A stretch of 11,269 nucleotides of DNA, taken from Pseudomonadota bacterium (GTDB lineage Bacteria; Desulfobacterota; Desulfobacteria; Desulfobacterales; Desulfobacteraceae). The notes under the pieces are model-generated. The model did no database searches, was not told the origin of the DNA, and saw only the letters and a list, made by a program, of their open reading frames with translations. How positions within the stretch are numbered: the stretch's first letter is position 1; each line of letters opens with the position of its first letter. A program made the position numbers and the translations under genes. The DNA is taken from positions 1 through 11,269 of the forward strand of contig JAHIVS010000147.1 of assembly GCA_018816605.1 (NCBI GenBank), read 5' to 3'. Below, piece by piece: positions 1 through 7,069 of the stretch.

Positions 1-1274
1 AGGGCCTGGTTGCTGGCATTCCAGGGAGCTATTTTTACCAGTAGAATCATACCGGGAATGGCAATCACGGCACAGGCCAGATAAAAAATATCCCAGCCAA
101 GGTATTTGGCTATATACCCTGTAATGGATGCTGCAAACACCCCAGGGACCGCCATTAGGCTTGTCAAAAGAGCATATTGTGTCGCGGTAAACCGTTTGTT
201 GGTCTGGATGGCCATATAGGTGGCATAGGCTGCCTGGCCAAGCCCCGTGGCAAAGAATTCAAACCCCACAACTCCTGCCAACAGCACCTGGCGATAGTTT
301 ATCCACAGGGAGGATGTGTGATCCACCATGACCAGGCCTGCAAACAAAGCCGTTGACACGGCCTGTAAAATACCAAACACCCACAAGGATTTTGCAATGC
401 CCAGCCGGATCATGATGGACCCCCCCAACAGCACCCCGCCAAAAAGCCCGAACATGCCGATACCCTTTACAATGACAAAGTATTCGGTTTTTGAAAATCC
501 CATTTTCAGGATAAAGGGGATGGTCATGGCGCCTGCCATATTGTCCCCGATTTTATACAAAAGGACAAACGAGAGCACCAGAAGGGCTCCGTGGCGTTTG
601 AAAAACTCCATAAAGGGCGCCACAACTGCCTCCTTCAACGAACGGGCCGGACCTTTTTCCACATCTGGTTCGCCAACCAGAAGGCAGGTGACAATACCGA
701 TTCCCATCATCAATGCCAGCAGAATATGGATACTGCCCCAGGAAAGCCCCCATTGGGTGAGCAGGGAAAGGCCGACAGAAACATACATGCCCAGCCGCCA
801 GGCATTCATCCAGACCCCTGTACCAAACCCCAGTTCATCGCAGGTCAAATATTCCCGGCGGAAGGCATCCAGGGCGATATCCTGACTCGCCCCGAAGAAA
901 TTGATCGCCAGGGCCATGACCACTATCCAGACAAGGGATGTGGCCGGATCAAATTGCCCCATCACTGCAATGCTGATCAAAAGTCCGATCTGGGCAATAA
1001 GTATCCATCCCCTTCTCCGGCCCAGAAATCCGGGCACATATCCATCCATCAAAGGAGACCAGACAAACTTGAGCGTATAGGGCAGGCCCAGTGCTGAAAA
1101 AAGGCCGATGGTTGCCAAATCCACATTTGACTCAGTCATCCATAATTTTAAAACATCCTTGATGATATAAAAGGGAAAACCTGAGGAAAACCCGAAAAAA
1201 AACATAACCAGCATTTTCCAAGATAGCATGGTACGAAAGATATGGACTGAGGACGAACGGGACTGTTGATTCAT
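1..1274 (-). CDS. ampG: AmpG-family muropeptide permease (MFS), 3' end cut by window edge
   Basis: This inner-membrane MFS protein probably imports anhydromuropeptides released by cell-wall turnover so that peptidoglycan can be recycled. Reading the minus strand from ATG at 1274 gives 424 codons with no stop before the left edge. The protein is hydrophobic throughout, with many membrane segments. Family motifs are clear: a W-S-P-L-M-D then L-G-R-R-R-G-W loop at about residues 72-90 (between helices 2 and 3), and S-Q-D-I-A-L-D-A-F-R-R-E at 130-141, both typical of AmpG. The family runs from about 420 to 490 residues, so only a short C-terminal part is probably missing. A weak AGGA lies 12 nt before the ATG. 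The gene follows the MBL hydrolase by 34 bp on the same strand and is probably cotranscribed with it. No other recycling gene is visible. An AmpG-like transporter of another substrate cannot be excluded. Confidence 0.88.
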   Translation of the reverse strand, partial: MNQQSRSSSVHIFRTMLSWKMLVMFFFGFSSGFPFYIIKDVLKLWMTESNVDLATIGLFSALGLPYTLKFVWSPLMDGYVPGFLGRRRGWILIAQIGLLISIAVMGQFDPATSLVWIVVMALAINFFGASQDIALDAFRREYLTCDELGFGTGVWMNAWRLGMYVSVGLSLLTQWGLSWGSIHILLALMMGIGIVTCLLVGEPDVEKGPARSLKEAVVAPFMEFFKRHGALLVLSFVLLYKIGDNMAGAMTIPFILKMGFSKTEYFVIVKGIGMFGLFGGVLLGGSIMIRLGIAKSLWVFGILQAVSTALFAGLVMVDHTSSLWINYRQVLLAGVVGFEFFATGLGQAAYATYMAIQTNKRFTATQYALLTSLMAVPGVFAASITGYIAKYLGWDIFYLACAVIAIPGMILLVKIAPWNASNQA

Positions 1275-1308
1275 GTTGGGGGAATATCCTGGGAAAGAGT
1301 TTAAAAGG

Positions 1309-2148
1309 TCAAAGGGTGATTTCAAAATCGTAGGGAACGGCAAAACAATCCATGGAATGGTGATTGTTCTTTAAAAAGTGGGTGCAGTCGTTTACGATGG
1401 CGTCCATTTCATCGTCGGAGCGGTCCTGGTTTAAATGAATCAGACCCAGTCGCTTGACACAGGCCTTTGCAGCAAAATCCAGTACATCGGGGATGGACGA
1501 GTGTCCCCAGCCGGTTTTTCTGGCATATTCATCATGGGTATATTCGGCATCATGGAGCAAAAGGTCGGCATTTTCTGCAAACTTGATATAGTCTTCCACC
1601 TTCCGGCCCTGGGGATGGGAAAACCCAAGTTCATTATCCGTCAAAAAAACAAACCGGTTCCCATCCTCTGTGAACCGGTACCCCATACTCCCTTCGGAAT
1701 GGCTTGTGGGAATCATATCAATGGTCAGGGAACCGATCTGAAAACTGCCGTTCAAAGTGGAATCAAACCGGATATCGGCCTGCAGATCCGCAAGTTCAAC
1801 CGGAAAAAAGGGGGGCCTTAAGACCTGCTCCAGCACGCCTTTTGTATCAATGCCCGCAAAGTCTCTATCCTGAAAGACCATCCGGGTTTTGCTGTACAAA
1901 AGGGGTTTGAAAAATGCAATACCGAGGATATGGTCCCAGTGGGTATGGGTCAGCAGAAGGGTGTAGGCAGATTTTTTTTGTCCAAGCAAGGATTTTCCCA
2001 GGCGGCGGATTCCGGTTCCCGCATCAATGATAACAATCTGCCCTGTTTTCGCATGAATCTCAATACAGGTCGTATCACCGCCATACTTGACATATTGCTT
2101 TCCCGATACAGATATTGATCCTCTGGAACCCCAGCATTTAACAAACAT
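1309..2148 (-). CDS. Metallo-beta-lactamase-fold hydrolase
   Basis: This is a 279-residue cytoplasmic enzyme of the MBL superfamily with no signal peptide. The metal-site motif H-T-H-W-D-H is at residues 68-73. Later ligand candidates are His150 (T-S-H-S-E-G), Asp171 (F-L-T-D-N-E) and His216 (G-W-G-H-S-S). The N-terminal W-G-S-R-G-S and Y-G-G-D-T-T-C segments are typical of the branch related to cyclic-nucleotide phosphodiesterases, RNase Z and PhnP-type phosphodiesterases rather than of antibiotic-hydrolysing beta-lactamases. All metal ligands are present, so it should bind two metals and be active, probably on a phosphodiester, but the substrate cannot be read from sequence. The start is supported by AGGAG about 5 nt before the ATG. 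It is the first gene of a probable two-gene operon with the AmpG permease and diverges from the acyl-CoA dehydrogenase operon. Confidence 0.85.
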   Translation of the reverse strand: MFVKCWGSRGSISVSGKQYVKYGGDTTCIEIHAKTGQIVIIDAGTGIRRLGKSLLGQKKSAYTLLLTHTHWDHILGIAFFKPLLYSKTRMVFQDRDFAGIDTKGVLEQVLRPPFFPVELADLQADIRFDSTLNGSFQIGSLTIDMIPTSHSEGSMGYRFTEDGNRFVFLTDNELGFSHPQGRKVEDYIKFAENADLLLHDAEYTHDEYARKTGWGHSSIPDVLDFAAKACVKRLGLIHLNQDRSDDEMDAIVNDCTHFLKNNHHSMDCFAVPYDFEITL

Positions 2149-2255
2149 GATTCTCCTGTATCACACCCAAATATTAGAATCTATCCAAAAAATGATTTTA
2201 TAGCATCATATGAATCACCATAGAAATCAATATTTTTTTTACCCTACGCCAAATT

Positions 2256-2268
2256 ATTGGGTCCCAAT
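2256..2268. promoter_or_regulatory. Dyad ATTGGG-T-CCCAAT, possible operator
   Basis: A perfect 6-bp inverted repeat around one central base stands out as GC-rich in an AT-rich region. It lies 108 bp upstream of the MBL start and about 200 bp upstream of the acyl-CoA dehydrogenase start. The size fits the site of a dimeric regulator, but no regulator gene is nearby and the factor is unknown. Confidence 0.35.
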
Positions 2269-2377
2269 GCCTTTATTTCACAGTAAAAAAAAATCCACTT
2301 CATTTTCTATTGGTTGGTAATTTTTTAAATCGGATTGAAACTGGTTTGAACTTACCAAACTTTTTACAGACCAGATA

Positions 2378-2421
2378 TTGACAATCGGCGTAATTTTGCT
2401 TAGGAAAAATAAGAATATAAT
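2378..2421 (+). promoter_or_regulatory. Possible promoter elements for the acyl-CoA dehydrogenase operon
   Basis: A perfect TTGACA is at 2378-2383 and a perfect TATAAT at 2416-2421. They are 32 bp apart, too far to work as one sigma-70 promoter. TTGACA with a 17-bp spacer would pair with the poor -10 TAGGAA at 2401-2406, while TATAAT would have only a poor -35. A promoter is likely here, but its exact boxes are uncertain. Confidence 0.35.
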
Positions 2422-2466
2422 TCGTAATATCAAAATTAATATTTACCCGAAATTAAGGATTTTCAT

Positions 2467-4314
2467 ATGGCACAGCTTATCGCAGACAGACGAGATGTAG
2501 ATTTTGTATTGCACGAACAGATTGGAATGGTTGACCACCAATTATTTGAAGAGTTTAATAAAAAAACCGTTGACCTGATTGTTTCCGAAGCCAGAACCCT
2601 TGCCATCAAAGAGATTCTACCCACTTTCAAAGATGGGGATGAGATCGGGTGCAAGCTGGAGAATGGAAAAGTCACGGTTCCTGACTCGTTTAAGCGGGCC
2701 TGGAAGCTTTATTGTGAAGGAGAATGGCTGGCCATGTGTGACGACCCTGCCGTGGGAGGTCAGGGCATTCCAAAAACAGTTGGGTGTGCCGCCCTTGAGT
2801 ATATGGTGGGTGCCAATTCCGCTTTTATGCTCTATTACGGAATGACCCATGGGGCGGCAAAACTGGTGGAAGCCTTTGGAGATGAGACCCAGCAGAAGCT
2901 GTATATGAAAAAAATGTTTGCAGGCCAGTGGGGCGGCACCATGCTGCTCACCGAATCCGAGGCCGGATCCGACGTGGGGGCCCTGACCACAACAGCCGTC
3001 AAACGAGCCGACGGCACCTACGCCATCCAGGGGGCCAAAATCTTTATCTCGGCAGGGGAGCATGACCTGTGTGAAAACATCATCCATCCGGTCCTGGCCA
3101 GAATCGAAGGGGCCCCCGCCGGAACAAGGGGAATTTCCCTGTTCCTGGTCCCCAAATTTCTGGTGAACGACGACGGCAGCCTGGGGGCGTTTAACAACGT
3201 GGTCTGCACAGGACTTGAAGAAAAAATGGGCATCCACGGCAATGCCACAGCCTCCCTTTCCCTGGGGGAAAAAGGAGAGTGCATCGGCACCCTGCTGGGA
3301 GAAGAGAACAAGGGCATGCCAGCAATGTTCAAGATGATGAATGAAGCCCGGGCCTTTGTCGGCATGCAGGGATTTGCCGTGGCGTCCGCATCCTATATGT
3401 ACGCCCTGGAATATGCCAGGACCCGAATCCAGGGAAGGCATTTGACCGCAGGCAAGGATGCATCGGCCGAAAATGTCGCCATTATCCAGCACCCGGATGT
3501 CAAACGCCAATTGCTCAACATGAAAGCCTATACCGAAGGCATGCGGTCTTTGCTCTATTATTATGGAAAATGCTCGGACATTGTCCATACCACCGAAGAT
3601 GAGACATTAAAAAATGAAACCGCTGCATTGATAGAAGTTTTAACCCCCATTGTCAAAGGCTATGTCACGGACAAATCGCTGGAAGTCTGCTCCCACGGGG
3701 TACAGATTTACGGCGGATATGGTTACGTGAAGGAGTTTCCCGTGGAGCAGCTCATGCGGGATTCCAGAATTTTCATGATCTATGAAGGCACCAACGGCAT
3801 CCAGGCCATGGACCTTCTGGGCCGCAAACTTTCCATGAACCAGGGACGTTCTTTTGCGTATTTTCTGGCCCAGATTAAAAAGACCATCCAGGAGACCAAA
3901 GAAATCAACGGCGTTGAAGACCTGACCGCCAAAGTTGCCCATGCCGTCTCCCGCCTGGAAACCCTGGCAACGGTTATTGGTGAGCGTTCCAGATCTGACC
4001 AGGCTTTAAATGCCTATGCCTTTGCCCACCCATTTCTGGAAGTCACAGGCGATGTCACCTTTGCCTGGATGCACTTGTGGCGGGCCGGCATTGCCGCCGT
4101 AAAACTTGCCAAAAAAGTAGGAAGCCTCGACAAACAAGCCGTTGCTGCCAAAGCTGCCCAAAACAAGGATGCCGCCTTTTATGCAGGACAACTGGCAACC
4201 GCCAGATTTTTTATTTCTACCCTTCTGCCCCAGGCCTATGGTAAGATGGATGCCATTCTGGAAGGGGACAGCTGTGTAGAGGATATGCAAGATGTTTCCT
4301 TTGGTTCAAAATAA
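2467..4314 (+). CDS. Acyl-CoA dehydrogenase, long form (about 600 residues)
   Basis: This FAD enzyme forms the alpha,beta double bond of an acyl-CoA thioester and passes electrons to electron-transfer flavoprotein. At 615 residues it belongs to the long acyl-CoA dehydrogenase group, which adds a short N-terminal segment (R-R-D-V-D-F-V-L near residue 8) and a C-terminal helical domain (about 460-615) to the usual 380-residue core. The flavin-binding signature T-E-S-E-A-G-S-D-V-G is at 162-171. The catalytic base is Glu440 in I-Y-E-G-T-N-G-I-Q. AAGGA at 2455-2459, 7 nt before the ATG, supports the start. The long group includes DmdC (methylmercaptopropionyl-CoA dehydrogenase) and enzymes for several chain lengths, so the substrate is undetermined. 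It is the first gene of a likely operon, with the phasin-like gene 18 bp downstream. No ETF or thiolase gene is in view. Confidence 0.93.
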   Translation: MAQLIADRRDVDFVLHEQIGMVDHQLFEEFNKKTVDLIVSEARTLAIKEILPTFKDGDEIGCKLENGKVTVPDSFKRAWKLYCEGEWLAMCDDPAVGGQGIPKTVGCAALEYMVGANSAFMLYYGMTHGAAKLVEAFGDETQQKLYMKKMFAGQWGGTMLLTESEAGSDVGALTTTAVKRADGTYAIQGAKIFISAGEHDLCENIIHPVLARIEGAPAGTRGISLFLVPKFLVNDDGSLGAFNNVVCTGLEEKMGIHGNATASLSLGEKGECIGTLLGEENKGMPAMFKMMNEARAFVGMQGFAVASASYMYALEYARTRIQGRHLTAGKDASAENVAIIQHPDVKRQLLNMKAYTEGMRSLLYYYGKCSDIVHTTEDETLKNETAALIEVLTPIVKGYVTDKSLEVCSHGVQIYGGYGYVKEFPVEQLMRDSRIFMIYEGTNGIQAMDLLGRKLSMNQGRSFAYFLAQIKKTIQETKEINGVEDLTAKVAHAVSRLETLATVIGERSRSDQALNAYAFAHPFLEVTGDVTFAWMHLWRAGIAAVKLAKKVGSLDKQAVAAKAAQNKDAAFYAGQLATARFFISTLLPQAYGKMDAILEGDSCVEDMQDVSFGSK

Positions 4315-4332
4315 TAAAAACAGGGAGAACAA

Positions 4333-4641
4333 ATGCTTGATTACATAAAAAAAAGCCTGTTAACCGGTGTGGGACTGGCCCTGAGATCCAAAAGTGAAAT
4401 CGAGGAACTGGCAAAGGAATTTGCCGAACAGTCCAAGATGAATCAGTCAGAGGCAAAACAGTTTCTTGATGAGTGCCAGCAAAAGTATGAGGATGCCAAA
4501 TCCGGCCTGGATAAAAAAATGGAGGCGATCATTGAAAAAATATTAACCAAACTGGATTTGCCGACCCGCTCAGACATTAAAACCCTGAATCAACGGATTG
4601 ACAGCCTGACAAATCAAATAGCCGAACAAAAAAAAGAATAG
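4333..4641 (+). CDS. Phasin-like coiled-coil protein (COG3937-like)
   Basis: This 102-residue, highly charged, mostly helical protein resembles the small proteins annotated as polyhydroxyalkanoate synthesis regulator phasin. It opens with a short amphipathic or hydrophobic stretch (L-L-T-G-V-G-L-A-L, about residues 9-17). It continues with Lys/Glu-rich heptad-like helices and the L-P-T-R-S-D-I-K-T-L-N turn near 76-86, which in this family precedes the last coiled-coil helix. AGGGAGA about 6 nt before the ATG is a good ribosome-binding site. It sits between the acyl-CoA dehydrogenase and the AarF/UbiB kinase, only 13 bp before the kinase. Such pairing suggests a partner or accessory role for the kinase at the membrane or on lipid surfaces. 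A true granule-coating role is unproven, and no PHA synthase is in the window. Confidence 0.75.
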   Translation: MLDYIKKSLLTGVGLALRSKSEIEELAKEFAEQSKMNQSEAKQFLDECQQKYEDAKSGLDKKMEAIIEKILTKLDLPTRSDIKTLNQRIDSLTNQIAEQKKE

Positions 4642-4654
4642 CCCCAGCTTTTTT

Positions 4655-6355
4655 ATGCTCAGCTTTAAAACCATAGGCAGGGTCGGCAAACGCTATCGGC
4701 ATCTGATCCGATACCAGCAGATTCTGGGTATTATTTTCAAATACGGATTTGAAAATATCCTGGAGGCCATGAAGATTGACCGGTATATTGAATCAGGCCT
4801 GAAGCTGATTCCCTTTACCACACCCCATGAGCGCGTTGCCAAATTGTCTAAGAACCAGCGGATCAGGATGGCATTGGAAGAACTTGGCCCAACCTTCATA
4901 AAAATGGGCCAGGTTCTTTCCTCCCGACCGGACCTGATTCCCGTGGCCCTTACCTCGGAGCTGGCAAAGCTCCAGAACAGCGTTCCCTGTTTTGGATTTG
5001 AACAGGTTTCCCACATCATTGCCTCGGAATTTGGCAAACCCCATACGGAGGTTTTTCGTCAGATCGATGAAACCCCCTTTGCCTCAGCATCCATCGGCCA
5101 GGTCCATAGGGCCAGGCTCAATACCAATGACCCGGTGGCCGTTAAAATCCAGCGGCCCGGCATCCGGAAAACCATTGAAGCGGACCTTGAAATCATCCAT
5201 CACCTGGCAACCATCATGGAAAAAAACATTGAGGAGGCAGCGAGATTCCGGCCGGTCAGAATAGTGGAAGAATTTGCCAGAACCCTTGAAAAAGAACTGG
5301 ACTACACCATCGAAGCTGCCGCCATGGAGCAGATGGCAAGGCAATTTGCCGATGACCCCATCATCCATATCCCCAGAGTCCACAGACAAGCCTCCAGCGA
5401 AAGGGTTTTGACCATGGAATTAATCCAGGGAATCAAAGCCGATGATATTGAGGCCATTGAAAAGGCAGGCCTTGATCGAAAAATAATCACCCGGCACGGG
5501 GCCGACTTTATTTTGAAACAGATATTTGAACATGGATTCTTCCATGCCGACCCCCACCCGGGAAATATTTTTATCCTTGACGATCACCAGATCTGTCCGG
5601 TGGATTTCGGCATGACCGGGTTTTTAGACAACACCACCCGGGAGATATTTGTGGACCTGATTCATGCCCTTGCATCCGGCAACACAAAGCTTGTGTGTCG
5701 GCTTCTCTGCGATCTTTTTGACTACGATAATCTGCCGGATATGGCGCACCTTGAAAAAGACATTGCCTTGTTTATCGCAACCCACCTGTCCCGTGCCTTA
5801 AAAGAGATCAAAACCAGCCGCATGGTCAATGATTTTTTAGAAATCTGCGCCTCCCACGGCCTCAGAATTCCACCGGACCTCTTTTTAATGCTGAAGGCCT
5901 TTGTCTCCATTGAAGGGGTGGCCAGAAAACTGGACCCTGATTTTGATTGTATCGGCCATGCCATTCCCCATGTAATGGCTGCCAAATATTTAAAATTCTC
6001 CCCTTCCCGCATTGCCGGGGATGTCATGGATATTGTAAGGGAATCCTATAAACTGCTAAAGACCCTGCCCGGAGATGCAAGCGACCTGATTTCCATGGCA
6101 AAACAAGGAAAACTCAAAACAAGGGTAAAAATTGAAGGGCTCGATCGACTGATGGTGACCCAGGACCAGACCAGCAACAGGATCTCTTTTTCCATCATCA
6201 TCGCAGCTCTGATTTTGGGCTCTGCCATTGTACTCAATTCAAATATTCCACCCCGGGTCTTTGGGGTCTCTTTCATTGGGATAGCCGGATTCATCGCTGC
6301 TGCCATGATGGGGATATGGCTTTTGGTGGCGATCATCCGCAAAGGCCGACTTTAG
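4655..6355 (+). CDS. AarF/UbiB (ABC1/ADCK) family atypical kinase
   Basis: This 566-residue membrane-anchored atypical protein-kinase-like ATPase belongs to the UbiB/COQ8 family, which supports isoprenoid-quinone synthesis or related lipid handling. All family motifs are present: K-M-G-Q (KxGQ) at 83-86, the Ala-rich loop A-S-A-S-I-G-Q at 143-149 in place of a Gly-rich loop, the ATP-binding lysine in V-K-I-Q (Lys164), the catalytic loop H-A-D-P-H-P-G-N at 297-304, and the metal-binding D-F-G at 317-319. Two C-terminal transmembrane helices lie at about 511-528 and 538-560, as in bacterial UbiB. No Shine-Dalgarno sequence is seen before the ATG, so translation may be coupled to the phasin-like gene 13 bp upstream. 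The start M-L-S-F-K is normal for the family. No ubiquinone or menaquinone gene is nearby, so the exact quinone or lipid client is open. Confidence 0.92.
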   Translation: MLSFKTIGRVGKRYRHLIRYQQILGIIFKYGFENILEAMKIDRYIESGLKLIPFTTPHERVAKLSKNQRIRMALEELGPTFIKMGQVLSSRPDLIPVALTSELAKLQNSVPCFGFEQVSHIIASEFGKPHTEVFRQIDETPFASASIGQVHRARLNTNDPVAVKIQRPGIRKTIEADLEIIHHLATIMEKNIEEAARFRPVRIVEEFARTLEKELDYTIEAAAMEQMARQFADDPIIHIPRVHRQASSERVLTMELIQGIKADDIEAIEKAGLDRKIITRHGADFILKQIFEHGFFHADPHPGNIFILDDHQICPVDFGMTGFLDNTTREIFVDLIHALASGNTKLVCRLLCDLFDYDNLPDMAHLEKDIALFIATHLSRALKEIKTSRMVNDFLEICASHGLRIPPDLFLMLKAFVSIEGVARKLDPDFDCIGHAIPHVMAAKYLKFSPSRIAGDVMDIVRESYKLLKTLPGDASDLISMAKQGKLKTRVKIEGLDRLMVTQDQTSNRISFSIIIAALILGSAIVLNSNIPPRVFGVSFIGIAGFIAAAMMGIWLLVAIIRKGRL

Positions 6356-6373
6356 CAACGTCTGCCAGCTAAC

Positions 6374-6886
6374 TTACCGTCCATCCTCATAGGGGTACCA
6401 GTCTGAATCCCTGAGCCGGTCCACCTTCAGGATCAAAATTTCATTGTTAAGGGTATTAAATACAATTTTCCGGCCCAATTGTCCTCCCACATCCTCTGAA
6501 CTGATTCTGATCTGTTTCTGGTTTAAAATATTCCTGGCAGTCCTCACATTGTCTTCCCCGATATCCCGGGGGCAAACGGTGGGGTTATGAGCACCCCCGA
6601 ACAACTGGGCTTCCAGGTTTGACAGATCGGACCCGTTTTCCAGCATCATTCGGATCAGGGTCACAACAGAAATATTGCCATACAAAGCGGTCGTCTGCTC
6701 GCCCGCATCAACCTGGGGAAACAGAAAATGATTCATCCCGCCCATCTTTCTGGTTCTGTCATAAAGACTCACAGAGACCGAAGATCCAAGCACCGTGGAT
6801 ATAACCGTGGGTTTTTCCGGCAGATATATATATCCGGGTTTTAAAAAATAATCCAGGGCAACGGGTTTTTGAGAATCGGTATTCAT
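6374..6886 (-). CDS. cheD: CheD-family protein with catalytic Cys replaced by Ser
   Basis: CheD proteins deamidate glutamines on chemoreceptors and bind CheC. This one is 170 residues from ATG at 6886. The fold motifs are intact: T-V-L-G-S-S-V-S-V at 31-39, G-G-M-N-H-F at 49-54, G-G-A-H near mid-protein, then I-G-E-D-N and D-V-G-G-Q-L-G-R towards the C-terminus. In active CheD (Thermotoga maritima Thr21, Cys27, His44) the first motif reads G-S-C-V. Here the Cys position is Ser36 (codon TCG, complement of 6779-6781), His53 is kept at the same 17-residue spacing, and the Thr21 position is Ser30. It may be a serine-based, weakened or binding-only CheD. An upstream TTG at 6949 extends the frame by 21 Lys-rich residues but has no Shine-Dalgarno, so I prefer the ATG, though its own site (AAAGAAAA) is weak. 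It converges on the kinase gene (18-bp gap) and diverges from the importer operon. Confidence 0.85.
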   Translation of the reverse strand: MNTDSQKPVALDYFLKPGYIYLPEKPTVISTVLGSSVSVSLYDRTRKMGGMNHFLFPQVDAGEQTTALYGNISVVTLIRMMLENGSDLSNLEAQLFGGAHNPTVCPRDIGEDNVRTARNILNQKQIRISSEDVGGQLGRKIVFNTLNNEILILKVDRLRDSDWYPYEDGR

Positions 6887-7067
6887 GGCAGTGTATTTTC
6901 TTTTGTTTTTATTGCCGTCTGTTTTATAACATTTACCTTTCCATATCAAGCGGTAATGGTTAATAACCTTGCCAAGATTTGGTGCCTGTGATACTAATGG
7001 TCCTGTTACATCTGCCTGATTTTATGGCAGAGTATTAATACCAAGAGATCTTAAGAATGGGGTATTA
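6887..7067. other. Divergent intergenic region between cheD and the importer operon
   Basis: This 181-bp gap should hold promoters for both directions. It contains an 11-bp dyad GGTTA-A-TAACC at 6958-6968, a promoter-like pair at 6969-6997, and an inverted repeat at 7034-7069 reaching into the next start codon. In the frame of the downstream gene a TGA occurs at 7017-7019 and no ATG or GTG follows before 7068, so that gene cannot extend upstream to gain a signal peptide. Confidence 0.55.
6969..6997 (+). promoter_or_regulatory. Candidate sigma-70 promoter for the importer operon
   Basis: TTGCCA (5 of 6 bases of the -35 consensus) at 6969-6974 is followed after 17 bp by TACTAA at 6992-6997, which is a poor -10. 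An alternative is the extended -10 form TGT-GATACT at 6987-6995, with a short 15-bp spacer. The dyad GGTTA-A-TAACC ends just before the -35 box and could be an operator. Confidence 0.35.
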
Positions 7068-7069
7068 AT
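7034..7069 (+). repeat. 9-bp inverted repeat covering the importer start codon
   Basis: ATTAATACC at 7034-7042 and GGTATTAAT at 7061-7069 are perfect reverse complements separated by 18 bp. The second arm includes the first two bases of the ATG at 7068. The left arm is also part of the near-palindrome AGTATTAATACC (7031-7042). As DNA it could bind a dimeric repressor; as RNA it could fold over the start codon and the nearby GGGG. No experimental meaning can be inferred from one copy. Confidence 0.45.

Larger units (their letters stand above)
2149..2466. other. AT-rich divergent intergenic region
   Basis: This 318-bp gap separates two divergently transcribed genes and should hold promoters for both. 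It is markedly more AT-rich than the flanking genes and holds no convincing ORF or RNA gene. Visible contents are a 13-bp dyad at 2256-2268, a TTGACA box at 2378-2383, a TATAAT box at 2416-2421, and a short inverted pair GTTTG (2344-2348) / CAAAC (2356-2360). Confidence 0.6.

Noticed and set aside
328..1097. Two overlapping plus-strand open frames (185 and 168 residues)
   Set aside because: They run opposite the AmpG gene, whose minus-strand frame is open from 1274 to the edge with clear family motifs.
2314..2358. TTGGTAA (2314-2320) and TTACCAA (2352-2358) as an inverted repeat
   Set aside because: Seven-base arms 31 bp apart in AT-rich DNA are expected by chance.
2617..3588. 323-residue open frame on the minus strand
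   Set aside because: It lies wholly opposite the acyl-CoA dehydrogenase, has low-complexity His/Gly-rich composition typical of an antisense shadow, and shows no family motif.
6887..6949. TTG start at 6949 adding 21 residues to CheD
   Set aside because: There is no Shine-Dalgarno before it, the added residues are Lys/Asn-rich and unlike CheD, and an ATG at 6886 gives a normal CheD length.
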